A DNA stretch of 64,000 bases from assembly GCF_904063055.1 (NCBI RefSeq), contig NZ_CAJFCN010000001.1, forward strand, positions 434,001 through 498,000. The letters are read 5' to 3'. A model generated the notes under the pieces. It ran no database searches. It worked only from the letters and a program-made list of their open reading frames with translations, and was not told the DNA's origin. Below, in pieces: positions 7,850 through 17,146 of this stretch (its first letter is position 1; each line of letters starts with the position of its first letter). A program made the translations under genes and the position numbers. The stretch is from Pseudomonas paracarnis. GTDB taxonomy: Bacteria; Pseudomonadota; Gammaproteobacteria; Pseudomonadales; Pseudomonadaceae.

Positions 7850-8950
7850 ATGCGCAGCGCTTTCCTGCCCCTTGCTTTGCCTGTCAGCCTGATCTTCCTG
7901 TTGGCCGCTTGCGGCCATGAAGAAGCGGCCCAGACCACCGTGCGCCCGGCCATGGTGGTGCAACCGCAGCCGTCGGCGCAGGCAATGGACAGCTACCCCG
8001 GTGAGGTGCGTGCCCGTTATGAGCCGGACCTGGCCTTTCGCATCGGCGGCAAAGTCAGCAAGCGCCTGGTGGAGGAGGGCGAACGGGTCAAGGCCAACCA
8101 GCCGCTGGCCGAACTCGACCCCCAGGACGTGCGCCTGCAACTGGAGGCCACCCGCGCCCAAGTAGCCGCCGCAGAGGCCAATCTGAGCTTGGTACGTGCG
8201 GAGCGAGATCGCTACAAGACCTTGATGGACCGTCAGATGGTCAGTCGGTCGCAGTACGACAATTCCGAAAACCTCTACCGAGCCGGTGAAGCACGCCTGA
8301 AGCAGATCAAGGCCGAGTTCGATGTGTCCAGCAATCAGGCGGGCTACGCCGTGCTGCGTGCGCCTCAGGATGGGGTAGTCGCCAAGCGTGCCGTCGAGGT
8401 GGGGCAAGTGGTTTCCGCTGGCCAGACGGTGTTCACCCTGGCCACCGATGGCGAGCGTGAAGTCTTGATCAGCCTGCCCGAGCAGGGCTTTGGCCGCTTC
8501 AAGATCGGCCAGCCGGTGTCGGTGGAGTTGTGGAGCCAGCCAGAGCAACGCTTCGCCGGGCGCATTCGTGAACTGTCTCCTGCCGCCGACCCCAAGTCTC
8601 GCACCTTCGCCGCGCGCGTAGCCTTCACCGGCGGCAAAGTGCCCGCCGAACTGGGCCAAAGCGCACGGGTTTTCATCCAGGTCGACGGTGTCATTCCCCT
8701 ATCGGTACCGCTGTCTGCCCTGAGTGCCGAGAACGGTGCGTCCTACGTTTGGCGTGTAAAACCGGACAACACCCTTGAACGCACCCCTGTACGCATTGGT
8801 GCGTTTGGCGAAAACACCGTGCCGGTACTCGAAGGCTTGGCCGCCACCGATTGGGTGGTGGCCGCAGGCGTGCATGTGCTCCATGAGGGCCAGTCAGTGC
8901 GCCCGGTGGATCGCTCCAACCGTGTAGTGAATCTGGCGGCCAAGGAGTAG
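7850..8950 (+). CDS. mexJ: RND efflux periplasmic adaptor lipoprotein, MexJ-like
   Basis: Membrane-fusion subunit that links the inner-membrane RND pump to an outer-membrane channel. The 366-residue product starts with a lipoprotein signal ending LLAACG, with the acylated cysteine at residue 21. The lipoyl half (about 60-95) contains FRIGGKVSKRLVEEGERVKANQPL, a coiled-coil hairpin spans about 100-160, and the second lipoyl and beta-barrel parts follow (LRAPQDGVVAKR). The stop lies 5 bp before the permease start. The length fits P. aeruginosa MexJ. No outer-membrane factor gene follows, as for mexJK, which borrows OprM or OpmH. Confidence 0.87.
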   Translation: MRSAFLPLALPVSLIFLLAACGHEEAAQTTVRPAMVVQPQPSAQAMDSYPGEVRARYEPDLAFRIGGKVSKRLVEEGERVKANQPLAELDPQDVRLQLEATRAQVAAAEANLSLVRAERDRYKTLMDRQMVSRSQYDNSENLYRAGEARLKQIKAEFDVSSNQAGYAVLRAPQDGVVAKRAVEVGQVVSAGQTVFTLATDGEREVLISLPEQGFGRFKIGQPVSVELWSQPEQRFAGRIRELSPAADPKSRTFAARVAFTGGKVPAELGQSARVFIQVDGVIPLSVPLSALSAENGASYVWRVKPDNTLERTPVRIGAFGENTVPVLEGLAATDWVVAAGVHVLHEGQSVRPVDRSNRVVNLAAKE

Positions 8951-8955
8951 TCCCC

Positions 8956-11900
8956 ATGGGTTTCAATCTTTCCGAATGGGCGTTGCGTAATCGCCAGATT
9001 GTACTGTTCCTGATGATCCTGCTGGCCGTGGTTGGCACCTTGTCCTACACCAAGTTGGGACAAAGCGAAGACCCGCCCTTTACCTTCAAGGCCATGGTGA
9101 TCAAGACCAACTGGCCTGGAGCCACGGCCCAGGAGGTCTCGCGCCAGGTCACTGAGCGAATCGAGAAAAAACTCATGGAGACCGGTGAGTATGAACGCAT
9201 CGTGTCGTTCTCCCGTCCTGGTGAATCCCAGGTCACCTTTATTGCCCGTGATTCGATGCGTTCGGCGCAGATTCCTGAGTTGTGGTACCAGGTGCGCAAG
9301 AAAATCAGCGACATCCGCCACACCTTGCCGCCGGATATCCAGGGGCCGTTTTTCAACGACGAGTTCGGCACCACCTTCGGCAATATCTACGCCCTGACCG
9401 GCGACGGCTTTGACTATGCGGTGCTCAAGGACTACGCCGACCGCATCCAGATCCAGCTGCAACGCGTCCCGGATGTGGGCAAGGTCGAGCTGCTCGGCCT
9501 GCAGGACGAGAAGATCTGGATCGAGCTGTCCAACCTCAAGCTCGCCACCCTCGGCTTGCCTCTGGCTGCGGTACAACAGGCGTTGCAGGAGCAAAATGCG
9601 GTGTCCACCGCCGGCTTCTTTGAAACCCCCACCGAGCGCGTGCAACTGCGCGTTTCGGGCAACTTCAAGACAGTAGAGGAGATCCGCAACTTTCCGATAC
9701 GCGTGGGGGATCGCACCTTCCGCATCGGTGACGTGGCTGACATCCATCGAGGCTTCAACGACCCACCGGCACCGCGCATGCGCTACATGGGCGCAGATGC
9801 CATCGGCCTGGCCGTGGCCATGCGCGACGGTGGCGACATCCTCGTACTGGGCAAGGCCCTTGAAGCGCAATTCGCACGCCTGCAAAAGAACCTTCCGGCA
9901 GGGATGGAGCTGCGCAAGGTGTCGGACCAGCCGGCAGCTGTGAAGACCAGCGTCGGCGAATTCGTCCAGGTATTGGCTGAAGCGCTGGCGATTGTTTTGC
10001 TGGTGAGCTTTTTCTCCCTCGGCGTGCGCACCGGCATGGTCGTCGCCCTGGCGATTCCGCTGGTACTGGCGATGACCTTTGCCGCCATGTATTACCTGGG
10101 CATCGGCCTGCACAAGATTTCCCTGGGCGCCTTGGTCTTGGCCCTGGGCTTGCTGGTGGATGACGCGATCATCGCCGTGGAAATGATGGCGATCAAAATG
10201 GAACAGGGCTACGACCGCCTCAAAGCCGCGAGTTTCGCCTGGACCAGCACCGCATTCCCCATGCTCACCGGCACCCTGATCACGGCCGCAGGCTTCTTGC
10301 CGATTGCCACCGCGCAATCGAGCACTGGCGAATACACCCGTTCGATCTTCCAGGTGGTGACCATTGCACTGCTGGCCTCCTGGGTGGCGGCCGTGGTGTT
10401 TGTGCCCTACCTGGGGGAAAAACTCCTGCCCGACCTGGCGAAGATTCATGCGGCCAAACACGGCACCGACGGCCCGGACCCTTACGGCACACCCTTCTAT
10501 CAGCGTGTAAGGCGTCTGGTGGAGTGGTGCGTGCAGCGGCGTAAAACCGTGATCGTGCTGACCCTGCTGCTGTTTATCGGCTCGGTTGCACTGTTTCGCT
10601 TCGTGCCGCAACAGTTCTTCCCGGCTTCCGGTCGCTTGGAGTTGATGGTCGACCTGAAACTGGCCGAAGGCGCTTCCCTGAGCAACACCGCCGAACAGGT
10701 CAAGCGCCTGGAGGCGTTGCTCAAGGAGCATGCCGGCATCAATAACTATGTCGCCTACGCGGGCACCGGTTCGCCACGGTTTTACCTGCCACTGGACCAG
10801 CAATTGCCCGCTGCCAGCTTCGCCCAGTTTGTGGTGCTGGCTAACACCATCGAGGAGCGAGAAAGCCTGCGCACCTGGCTGATCGAAACCCTCAACGAGC
10901 AATTCCCCGCCCTGCGTTCGCGGGTCACGCGCCTGGAGAACGGCCCGCCCGTAGGCTACCCCGTGCAGTTTCGTGTGACTGGCGAGCACATCGAAGAAGT
11001 CCGTTCGCTGGCGCGCAAAGTGGCGGCCAAGGTTCGCGAAAATACCCATGTGGTGAATGTGCATCTGGACTGGGAAGAACCGAGCAAAATCGTATACCTG
11101 AATATCGACCAGGACCGTGCCCGTGCCCTGGGTGTGAGCACTGCCAACCTGTCGAAATTCCTGCAGAGTTCCCTGACCGGCGCCAGCGTCAGCCAGTATC
11201 GGGAGGACAACGAATTGATCGAGATCCTCCTGCGCGGCACGGTGCATGAGCGTAGCGAGCTGTCGCGCCTGCCAAGCCTGGCCGTGCCCACCGACAATGG
11301 TAAAAGCGTGGCGCTGTCGCAAATTGCCACCCTCGAATATGGATTCGAAGAAGGCATCATCTGGCGTCGCAACCGTCTGCCCACAGTGACCGTACGGGCC
11401 GATATCTATGGCAAGGAACAGCCGGCGACCCTCGTGCAGCAGATCTTGCCGACGCTCGCCGATGTGCGAGCCGAGCTGCCGGACGGCTATCTGTTGGAGG
11501 TGGGCGGTACGGTTGAAGACTCTGCGCGGGGGCAAAACTCGGTGAAGGCCGGCGTGCCGCTGTTTATCGTGGTGGTGCTGACCTTGCTGATGCTGCAACT
11601 GCGCAGCTTTTCGCGCACGGCCATGGTCTTTCTCACCGCACCGTTGGGGCTGATCGGCGTGACCTTGTTTCTGTTGGTGTTCCGCCAACCCTTCGGTTTC
11701 GTCGCCATGCTCGGCACCATCGCGCTGTCGGGCATGATCATGCGTAATTCGGTGATTCTGGTGGACCAGATAGAACAAGACATCAAGGCCGGCCTGGCAC
11801 CCTGGCAGGCAATTATCGAAGCCACCGTCCGACGCTTTCGCCCGATTGTGCTGACGGCGCTGGCAGCGGTGCTGGCGATGATTCCGTTGTCGCGCAGTGT

Positions 11901-12021
11901 GTTCTTCGGGCCCATGGCTGTGGCGATCATGGGCGGGTTGATCGTGGCGACGGCGTTGACACTGTTGTTCTTGCCGGCGTTGTACGCGGCTTGGTTCAGG
12001 ATCAGGAAGGACGTGGAGTAA
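8956..12021 (+). CDS. mexK: RND efflux permease, MexK-like
   Basis: Proton-driven inner-membrane drug exporter of the RND (AcrB) superfamily. The 1021-residue product has the expected layout: first membrane helix at about residues 12-30, a large periplasmic loop, TM2-6, a second loop, and TM8-12. Two adjacent aspartates in TM4 (402 and 403, in GLLVDDAII) match the AcrB proton-relay pair. Operon partner of the adaptor gene 5 bp upstream and of the divergent repressor. After the stop there is only a weak hairpin (about 12036-12064) before a T-run. The divergence from textbook AcrB suggests the MexK/TriC-like branch; substrates cannot be read from sequence. Confidence 0.88.
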   Translation: MGFNLSEWALRNRQIVLFLMILLAVVGTLSYTKLGQSEDPPFTFKAMVIKTNWPGATAQEVSRQVTERIEKKLMETGEYERIVSFSRPGESQVTFIARDSMRSAQIPELWYQVRKKISDIRHTLPPDIQGPFFNDEFGTTFGNIYALTGDGFDYAVLKDYADRIQIQLQRVPDVGKVELLGLQDEKIWIELSNLKLATLGLPLAAVQQALQEQNAVSTAGFFETPTERVQLRVSGNFKTVEEIRNFPIRVGDRTFRIGDVADIHRGFNDPPAPRMRYMGADAIGLAVAMRDGGDILVLGKALEAQFARLQKNLPAGMELRKVSDQPAAVKTSVGEFVQVLAEALAIVLLVSFFSLGVRTGMVVALAIPLVLAMTFAAMYYLGIGLHKISLGALVLALGLLVDDAIIAVEMMAIKMEQGYDRLKAASFAWTSTAFPMLTGTLITAAGFLPIATAQSSTGEYTRSIFQVVTIALLASWVAAVVFVPYLGEKLLPDLAKIHAAKHGTDGPDPYGTPFYQRVRRLVEWCVQRRKTVIVLTLLLFIGSVALFRFVPQQFFPASGRLELMVDLKLAEGASLSNTAEQVKRLEALLKEHAGINNYVAYAGTGSPRFYLPLDQQLPAASFAQFVVLANTIEERESLRTWLIETLNEQFPALRSRVTRLENGPPVGYPVQFRVTGEHIEEVRSLARKVAAKVRENTHVVNVHLDWEEPSKIVYLNIDQDRARALGVSTANLSKFLQSSLTGASVSQYREDNELIEILLRGTVHERSELSRLPSLAVPTDNGKSVALSQIATLEYGFEEGIIWRRNRLPTVTVRADIYGKEQPATLVQQILPTLADVRAELPDGYLLEVGGTVEDSARGQNSVKAGVPLFIVVVLTLLMLQLRSFSRTAMVFLTAPLGLIGVTLFLLVFRQPFGFVAMLGTIALSGMIMRNSVILVDQIEQDIKAGLAPWQAIIEATVRRFRPIVLTALAAVLAMIPLSRSVFFGPMAVAIMGGLIVATALTLLFLPALYAAWFRIRKDVE

Positions 12022-12163
12022 ATCTGTGACTGTTTTTGGGTGGGCCCAATGGGAACCTTTTTTTCAGGCTTGCCACAGATAGTTACCTGTTCGCAGGTAC
12101 TTTATTCGGTGGTTTTTATCACGTGGATAACATTTCCAGAACGTTCATAGAGGCGAAATAGAT

Positions 12164-12403
12164 ATGCTCCTACAAGCAGTGGGAAACTTTTACTCGGTGA
12201 TTGGTATGATACTGGGCGGCGGTCAGATGGGCGGCGCTTGCGCCAAACATTCACATAATGACTCCGTCAGTCGGCGTGAGCTTTCGGACGCGCTCAAATC
12301 GTTCAAATACGATCATCCCCAGCCCACCACTAATTTTACGATCAACAACAGCGTTTCCAACGCGAACAGCAATGCGAATACCAACGCTCAAATCGGCCGT
12401 TGA
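12164..12403 (+). CDS. Small orphan protein with Asn-rich tail, function unknown
   Basis: A 79-residue frame with a plausible ribosome binding site (GAGG at 12150-12153). The N-terminus is hydrophobic and Gly-rich (residues 1-27, ILGGGQMGG), the middle is polar (SRRELSDALKSFKYD), and the last 25 residues hold eight asparagines in an alternating NANSNANTNA pattern. A perfect bidirectional hairpin follows at 12434-12459. It sits alone between mexK and a convergent DUF4197 gene. I recognise no family. The start signal and terminator argue for a real gene. The short length and low-complexity end argue for caution. Confidence 0.55.
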   Translation: MLLQAVGNFYSVIGMILGGGQMGGACAKHSHNDSVSRRELSDALKSFKYDHPQPTTNFTINNSVSNANSNANTNAQIGR

Positions 12404-12433
12404 ATGCGCTGAGTTCTGATATTCAGCCATTGC

Positions 12434-12459
12434 AAACACTCTGCACCCGCAGAGTGTTT
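12434..12459. terminator. Bidirectional intrinsic terminator
   Basis: A perfect 11-bp stem AAACACTCTGC/GCAGAGTGTTT with loop ACCC. Flanking A and T bases let it act on both strands, serving the small gene at 12164 and the convergent gene at 12497. Confidence 0.85.
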
Positions 12460-12496
12460 GCCGCGTTACGTCCCGGTACAAGTCGCTGGCGAAGGC

Positions 12497-13186
12497 TTAA
12501 AGTGCCCCAAACACCTTCTTGGCCAAGCTGGTGGCTGCCGCCGCCGGGTTCTTGCGAATGGTTTCTTCCTGCTGCGCAATCATCTTGAACAAACCATCCA
12601 GCGCCTGCTCGGTCACGTAGTTTTCGACGTTGGCGCTCTTGGCATCCACGGCGCCAAAGGCTGCGGCCTTGCCGGCCAGAGCGTTGTACTGCTGAGCCAC
12701 GCCGACTTTGTCGGTGGCGGCCTTGACGATGGGCAGGAACTTGGCGCGAATTTCTTCACGGCTGCTTTTGTTCAGGTACTGGGTGGCGGAGTCCTGGCCT
12801 CCACTGAGAATGCCCTTGGCGTCGGTCACGCTCATGTTCTTCACGGCGTTGACCAGAATTGGCTGGGCCTGGGTCACGGCGGTTTCTGCGGCCTTGTTCA
12901 TGCTGGTTTCCAGTTGCGTGACCTGGTCACCCATACCAAACATTTTAAGCTTGTCCGCGACTTTGCCGAGTTTGCCCGGCAGGCCGATCTTCACGTCCGG
13001 GTTGTTGCTGAAACCACCGGGCGTCCCGAGTTGTTTCACAGCAATCTGTGCACCTTGGGTCAAGGCATCCTTGAGGCCGCCGCTGGCGTCACCCTGGGAC
13101 AGGCTGCCCAGATCCAGGGCCATGGCGTTGGCGCCGAACAGCAAGCCAGCACACAGGGCGGTGAGGCGAAGAGATTTGCGGAGCAT
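12497..13186 (-). CDS. DUF4197 domain periplasmic protein
   Basis: The 229-residue product has a clear Sec signal peptide (MLRKSLRLTALCAGLLFGANAMA, cleavage near residue 23) and then the DUF4197 family body, with GGLKDALTQGAQIAV near the start and YLNKSSREEIRAKFLPIV in the middle. The family is mostly helical and has no assigned function. It ends near a shared terminator and is preceded by the YbaY-like lipoprotein gene, 27 bp upstream on the same strand, so the two are probably co-transcribed. Confidence 0.9.
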   Translation of the reverse strand: MLRKSLRLTALCAGLLFGANAMALDLGSLSQGDASGGLKDALTQGAQIAVKQLGTPGGFSNNPDVKIGLPGKLGKVADKLKMFGMGDQVTQLETSMNKAAETAVTQAQPILVNAVKNMSVTDAKGILSGGQDSATQYLNKSSREEIRAKFLPIVKAATDKVGVAQQYNALAGKAAAFGAVDAKSANVENYVTEQALDGLFKMIAQQEETIRKNPAAAATSLAKKVFGAL

Positions 13187-13213
13187 GGGCGCTTCCTTAT
13201 GAAGTGGGAATGA

Positions 13214-13615
13214 TCAATGTGCGGCCGCATCTACCCGCAGGCGCAGCGGTTGTGGGTCCTGGCCGTTGAGTTGCACGGTGTGCCGCTCGGTGGTGATAAA
13301 CAGTAGCTTGCCGTCCAGCTCGATGCGAGCGCTGACCGAATAGGTGTGGCCCGGTTTGACCTGAGCCGGGTCATAGCTCAGGTGAAACGGCAGCGGCACC
13401 TGGCCTTTGACCGGGCCTTTCTGTTCGGCGAGGGTCACGGCCGGGGCGTCCATCAGGGACACGTCCTGCAGGCTGACACTCAAGGTGGCGGCCGGCGGCA
13501 GGGCGATGCGTTGCAGGTAGAACACTTCGCCGTCCAGACTGGCCTTCGGGGTTGGGGTCATCGAGTGGCAGGCTCCGAGCAGGGCGGTCAGGCCCAGAAG
13601 GATGAGTTTTTTCAC
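13214..13615 (-). CDS. YbaY-family lipoprotein
   Basis: A 133-residue protein with a lipoprotein signal (KKLILLGLTALLGAC, acylated cysteine at residue 16) and a beta-rich domain with LPPAATLSVSLQDVSLMDAPA, typical of the YbaY/DUF306-neighbour lipoproteins. Two starts are possible. The GTG at 13615 is preferred because AAGGAG lies 7 bp upstream of it; the in-frame TTG at 13633 would put that ribosome binding site inside the gene. The position between plsB and the DUF4197 gene, all on one strand, suggests an envelope-related unit. Confidence 0.85.
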   Translation of the reverse strand: MKKLILLGLTALLGACHSMTPTPKASLDGEVFYLQRIALPPAATLSVSLQDVSLMDAPAVTLAEQKGPVKGQVPLPFHLSYDPAQVKPGHTYSVSARIELDGKLLFITTERHTVQLNGQDPQPLRLRVDAAAH

Positions 13616-13666
13616 GGTGCAACTCCTTTTCAACGGCGCCGGAATCCGCCCGACGCCTCGTTCAAT

Positions 13667-16186
13667 TTAGCGGTTTTCTTCAGGAGGGGCGGCAACCGGT
13701 TCAGGCGCGGTCTCGGTTGCGCCGTCCACGCGGTGCAAGGCCACCTGGCGGATCGACAGGCGAATATCCGCCGGCAACACGCGTTTGGCCGCACCTTCTG
13801 CCAGTTCGCCGAGCAGGTCGTGATAGCCCAGCTTGCCGGCTTCATCGCGGCGCAGCACATCTTGCTCCAGCAACGTCTGGATGAAATGTCGGAAAAGGCT
13901 CTTGTCGAAGAATTCCGGAGCGTTGAGGCCGTGCAGGATTGACAGGCGCTGGGCCATGATCGTGCACAGGTCTTCCAGCTCTTCGGCGCTGATACTGTTC
14001 TGGCCGCTGTTGAGCAGCAACGAGATCGCCATGTAGAAGCGTTGCAGGGTCTGGGCGATGCTCTTGGACAGCAGCGTCAGCAGCACAAAGTGCCGCGAAC
14101 TCGGCGCCGGGCGCAGGTACACGGCGTTTTCGAAACGCAGCAGGCCTTGTTCGACAAACGCGTCCAGCCATTGATCGACCACGTTGTCCAAGTCGTCCAA
14201 GGACCAACGAATAAACAGTTCCGATTGCAGGTACGGGTAAAGCGCGTGGGTGTAGCGCAGGATCTGTTCGCGGCTCATCCGCGAGCTGCTCTGGAAGAAG
14301 CTCGCCAGCAACGCCGGCAGGGCGAAGATGTGCAGCACGTTGTTGCGGTAGTAGGTCATCAGGACGGCATTCTGCTCATCCAGATAAACGATTTTGCCCA
14401 GGGCGTCACTCTGCTCGGACAACAGGTTCATGTCCTTGACGTGCTTGATCAGCGCCAGGCCATCGCCTTCCGGCAGGGTGGTGTAGGGCGAGTAGGGCAC
14501 ACGACGCAACAGCGCCAGGTACAGGTCCAGCTGGCGGGCCATGGCCTGTTCATCCAGCGCCAGGCGGGTGGTGGACAGCAGGGCCAGCGCCACCAGGTTC
14601 ACCGGGTTCACCGCAGCGGCTTCGTTCAAATGACGCGCCACCTGTTCGCCGAGGCGATTGGTGGTTTCGTTGAGCCAGGCCGGTTTGTAGTTCGGCCCCA
14701 GTTCCTGGGCGCGCCAGTCCGGTTGCTCGGCGTCGAGGAACTCTGCCAGCTTGATCGGTTCGCCAAAGTTGACTGCCACTTGGCCGAAGCGCTGCTTGAG
14801 CGCGCCGACCACTTTGAAGATATCGAAGATCGACTCTTTCTTCTTGCTGGCGCCACGCAGTTCGCCCAGGTAAGTGCGGCCTTCGAGGACACGCTCATAG
14901 CCGATATACACCGGCACGAACACGATAGGCATGCGCGAGGAGCGCAAGAAGCTGCGCAGGGTGATCGCCAACATCCCGGTTTTCGGTTGTAGCATGCGCC
15001 CGGTGCGCGAGCGGCCGCCTTCGACGAAGTACTCCACCGGGAAGCCCTTGGTAAACAGGGTGTGCAGGTATTCGTTGAACACCGAGGTGTACAACGGGTT
15101 GCCCTTGAAGGTGCGGCGCATGAAAAACGCACCGCCACGGCGCAGCAGGCTGCCGATCACCGGCATGTTGAGGTTGATGCCGGCGGCTATATGCGGTGGG
15201 GTCAGGCCGTTCTTGAACAGCAGGTAGGACAGCAGCAGGTAGTCGATATGGCTGCGGTGGCAAGGCACGTAGATCACCTCGTAGCCTTGGGCCACCTTTT
15301 GCACGCCTTCGATGTTATTGACCTTGATGCCGTCGTAGATCTTGTTCCAGAACCAGCTCAAGACCACTTCCAGGAAGCGGATCGCGGTGTAGGTGTAGTC
15401 CGAGGCAATTTCGTTGCCATAGCGCAGGGCCAGGGCCTTGGCTTTTTCCGGCGAGATTTTTTCGCGTTCGGCCTCATCAGAAATGGCCTGGCGCACTAGC
15501 GGCATATTGACCAGGCCCTTCACCAGATTACGGCGGTGGGACAGGTCGGGGCCGATCACCGCCGTCTTCAGGTTACGAAAGTGCACACGCAAGATGCGCT
15601 GGGCCATGCGCACGGTGCGTTCGTGGCCTTTATTGTGCTCGATCAATTCGCGCAGGTTGATAGGCGCGGAGAATTGCACACGGGTCTTGCGCCCCAGGAT
15701 CAGGATGCTCAACAACCGGCGTAGACGCCCGGTGACCGCCCAGCTGTCGGCGAATAAAAGCTTCCAGGGGCTGGACTCGCTTTCGGGGGATTGGCCCCAG
15801 AACACACTGACCGGAATGATTTGTGCATTCTCTTCGGCGTGTTCGGTGAGGGTATTGACCAGCCGCGTCAGGGTGGGTGGTGCGCCACGCTTGTCCTGGC
15901 GCCCAAGCCAATCCGGATCCGGCGTGAGGTAGAAGAACGCCGCAGGCTCCATCAACGGCCCCACTGACACTGGCAGCACCGGGCGTGGCAGGCCGGCCTT
16001 GGTGCACTCGGCGTCGACCACTGCCAACTCGGTGAGGGAGGGTGATTGCAGGACGTAGAAAACCGGCCGGCTGCGGTCCAGGTTAAGGGTGAGGGACGAC
16101 TGGTTGATCGTCTCTGAGCGAACCCAGAGGTACAACAGTCGGCGCAAGGTGCCAAACACCAGACGGCGGAACGGGGAGCGGGTCAT
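13667..16186 (-). CDS. plsB: Glycerol-3-phosphate 1-O-acyltransferase
   Basis: PlsB puts the first acyl chain on glycerol-3-phosphate at the inner membrane, using acyl-ACP or acyl-CoA, and so starts phospholipid synthesis. The 839-residue length is normal for the large gammaproteobacterial enzyme. The acyltransferase HX4D motif is at His310-Asp315 ([12 protein letters not shown]), followed by the glycerol-phosphate-binding [11 protein letters not shown] block. A divergent cold-shock gene starts 182 bp away. Its 3' neighbours on the same strand are two small envelope genes. Confidence 0.97.
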   Translation of the reverse strand: MTRSPFRRLVFGTLRRLLYLWVRSETINQSSLTLNLDRSRPVFYVLQSPSLTELAVVDAECTKAGLPRPVLPVSVGPLMEPAAFFYLTPDPDWLGRQDKRGAPPTLTRLVNTLTEHAEENAQIIPVSVFWGQSPESESSPWKLLFADSWAVTGRLRRLLSILILGRKTRVQFSAPINLRELIEHNKGHERTVRMAQRILRVHFRNLKTAVIGPDLSHRRNLVKGLVNMPLVRQAISDEAEREKISPEKAKALALRYGNEIASDYTYTAIRFLEVVLSWFWNKIYDGIKVNNIEGVQKVAQGYEVIYVPCHRSHIDYLLLSYLLFKNGLTPPHIAAGINLNMPVIGSLLRRGGAFFMRRTFKGNPLYTSVFNEYLHTLFTKGFPVEYFVEGGRSRTGRMLQPKTGMLAITLRSFLRSSRMPIVFVPVYIGYERVLEGRTYLGELRGASKKKESIFDIFKVVGALKQRFGQVAVNFGEPIKLAEFLDAEQPDWRAQELGPNYKPAWLNETTNRLGEQVARHLNEAAAVNPVNLVALALLSTTRLALDEQAMARQLDLYLALLRRVPYSPYTTLPEGDGLALIKHVKDMNLLSEQSDALGKIVYLDEQNAVLMTYYRNNVLHIFALPALLASFFQSSSRMSREQILRYTHALYPYLQSELFIRWSLDDLDNVVDQWLDAFVEQGLLRFENAVYLRPAPSSRHFVLLTLLSKSIAQTLQRFYMAISLLLNSGQNSISAEELEDLCTIMAQRLSILHGLNAPEFFDKSLFRHFIQTLLEQDVLRRDEAGKLGYHDLLGELAEGAAKRVLPADIRLSIRQVALHRVDGATETAPEPVAAPPEENR

Positions 16187-16367
16187 AGGCGAACTGCTTC
16201 AAGTGGAAAAAACCGAGCAGGCGCTCGGGCGGGTAGTGTGCCGTATTCGCCGAAAATCGGCAAAAAAGCAGCGATGTAAAGTTGAGTTGATGGTTTTTGA
16301 GCCTGTCTTATACTCGGCAGTTCAATGCGAGCGACTCAACAATAAAAAAACCAGTGGGAGTGAACAG

Positions 16368-16577
16368 ATGACAACGCGTGAAACCGGCAATGTGAAGTGG
16401 TTCAACGATGCAAAGGGCTACGGCTTTATCCAGCGTGAAGATGGCAAGGATGTGTTTGTGCACTACCGCGCCATTCGCGGTGAAGGCCACCGCTCGTTGG
16501 CCGAAGGCCAGCAGGTGGAATACGCCGTGGTGACCGGCGAGAAGGGCTTGCAGGCGGAGGATGTGGTCGGCCTGTAA
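16368..16577 (+). CDS. Cold-shock domain protein
   Basis: A 69-residue single cold-shock domain. RNP1-type KGYGFI (residues 16-21) and RNP2-type VFVHY (29-33) form the nucleic-acid-binding face; the family destabilises RNA structure or binds single-stranded DNA. The ATG at 16368 has GGGAGTG upstream; longer frames add unrelated residues. The linker [15 protein letters not shown] differs from the CapB/CspA type and resembles the copy near rlmA/dapE in P. aeruginosa (by memory of gene order). An inverted REP pair immediately downstream may end transcription. Confidence 0.93.
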   Translation: MTTRETGNVKWFNDAKGYGFIQREDGKDVFVHYRAIRGEGHRSLAEGQQVEYAVVTGEKGLQAEDVVGL

Positions 16578-16594
16578 CAACTTGGTCTTGATAA

Positions 16595-16700
16595 CCCAAT
16601 CAACTGTGGGAGCTGGCTTGCCTGCGATAGCATCACTGTGGTCTGACTGATAGACCAAGGTGTCTGCATCGCAGGCAAGCCAGCTCCCACATTGATTGGG
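16595..16700. repeat. Inverted REP pair (REPIN-like)
   Basis: The arm at 16595-16628 is the inverse of 16668-16700 apart from a one-base bulge, giving about 33 paired bases around a 39-bp loop. It includes the REP core TGTGGGAGCTGGCTTGCCTG and its complement, and the symmetry extends outward to CCCAATCAA/TTGATTGGG. It lies between two convergent genes and may serve as a transcription end for both. Confidence 0.93.
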
Positions 16701-16714
16701 TTGGCAATGGGCTG

Positions 16715-17092
16715 TCAGGCGGTTTTCCAAGTGATCTGTTCTTCACCGTCTACGCTGATGCGAATCCAGGTGTCGGCACTTTCCTCACCCTCTTCTTCAA
16801 CCCAGGTGCCCGGCGCGCAGCGCACTTCAACGTTCAGCGCGGCAAACGCGGCGCGGGCGCAGGCGATGTCGTCGTCCCACGGGGTCTGGTCGCTTTCCAG
16901 GTACAGGCTGTTCCATTTGCCCACCGCCTTGGGCAGCCAGGTCACCGGCACGCTGCCGGCCTTGCACTTGTAGGTCTGGCCTTTCTGGACCCAGTCGGTG
17001 CACGGGCCCAGGGCGGCGCCCAGCCAGGCGGCGATGGCCTTGTGATCGACGTCGGCGTCCTTCAGGTAAATCTCAATATCGGGTTGGCGCAT
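16715..17092 (-). CDS. Conserved protein of unknown function
   Basis: A 125-residue soluble protein starting MRQPDIEIYLKDADVDHKAIAAWL, Trp-rich and acidic, with a conserved-looking WLPKAVGKWNSLYLESDQTPWDDD centre. No signal peptide or membrane segment. The start at 17092 has AGGAA 5 bp upstream and is preferred to an upstream start at 17125. It lies just downstream of rlmA on the same strand, the same place as an uncharacterised gene in P. aeruginosa as I remember. I cannot assign a function. Confidence 0.8.
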   Translation of the reverse strand: MRQPDIEIYLKDADVDHKAIAAWLGAALGPCTDWVQKGQTYKCKAGSVPVTWLPKAVGKWNSLYLESDQTPWDDDIACARAAFAALNVEVRCAPGTWVEEEGEESADTWIRISVDGEEQITWKTA

Positions 17093-17146
17093 GGATGTTC
17101 CTCGTTGCGGGATTCGAAAATCCATTCGCGGGTGGGTGAACGTCAG

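Noticed and set aside
8743..11778. A 1011-residue open frame opposite mexK
   Set aside because: It is the mirror of a G+C-rich third-position bias. No start signal, no recognisable domain, composition full of His, Gln and Arg, and mexK is certain on the other strand.
12251..12481. A 76-residue frame opposite the small Asn-rich gene
   Set aside because: It crosses the terminator hairpin and has no ribosome binding site; the plus-strand frame has better start and end signals.
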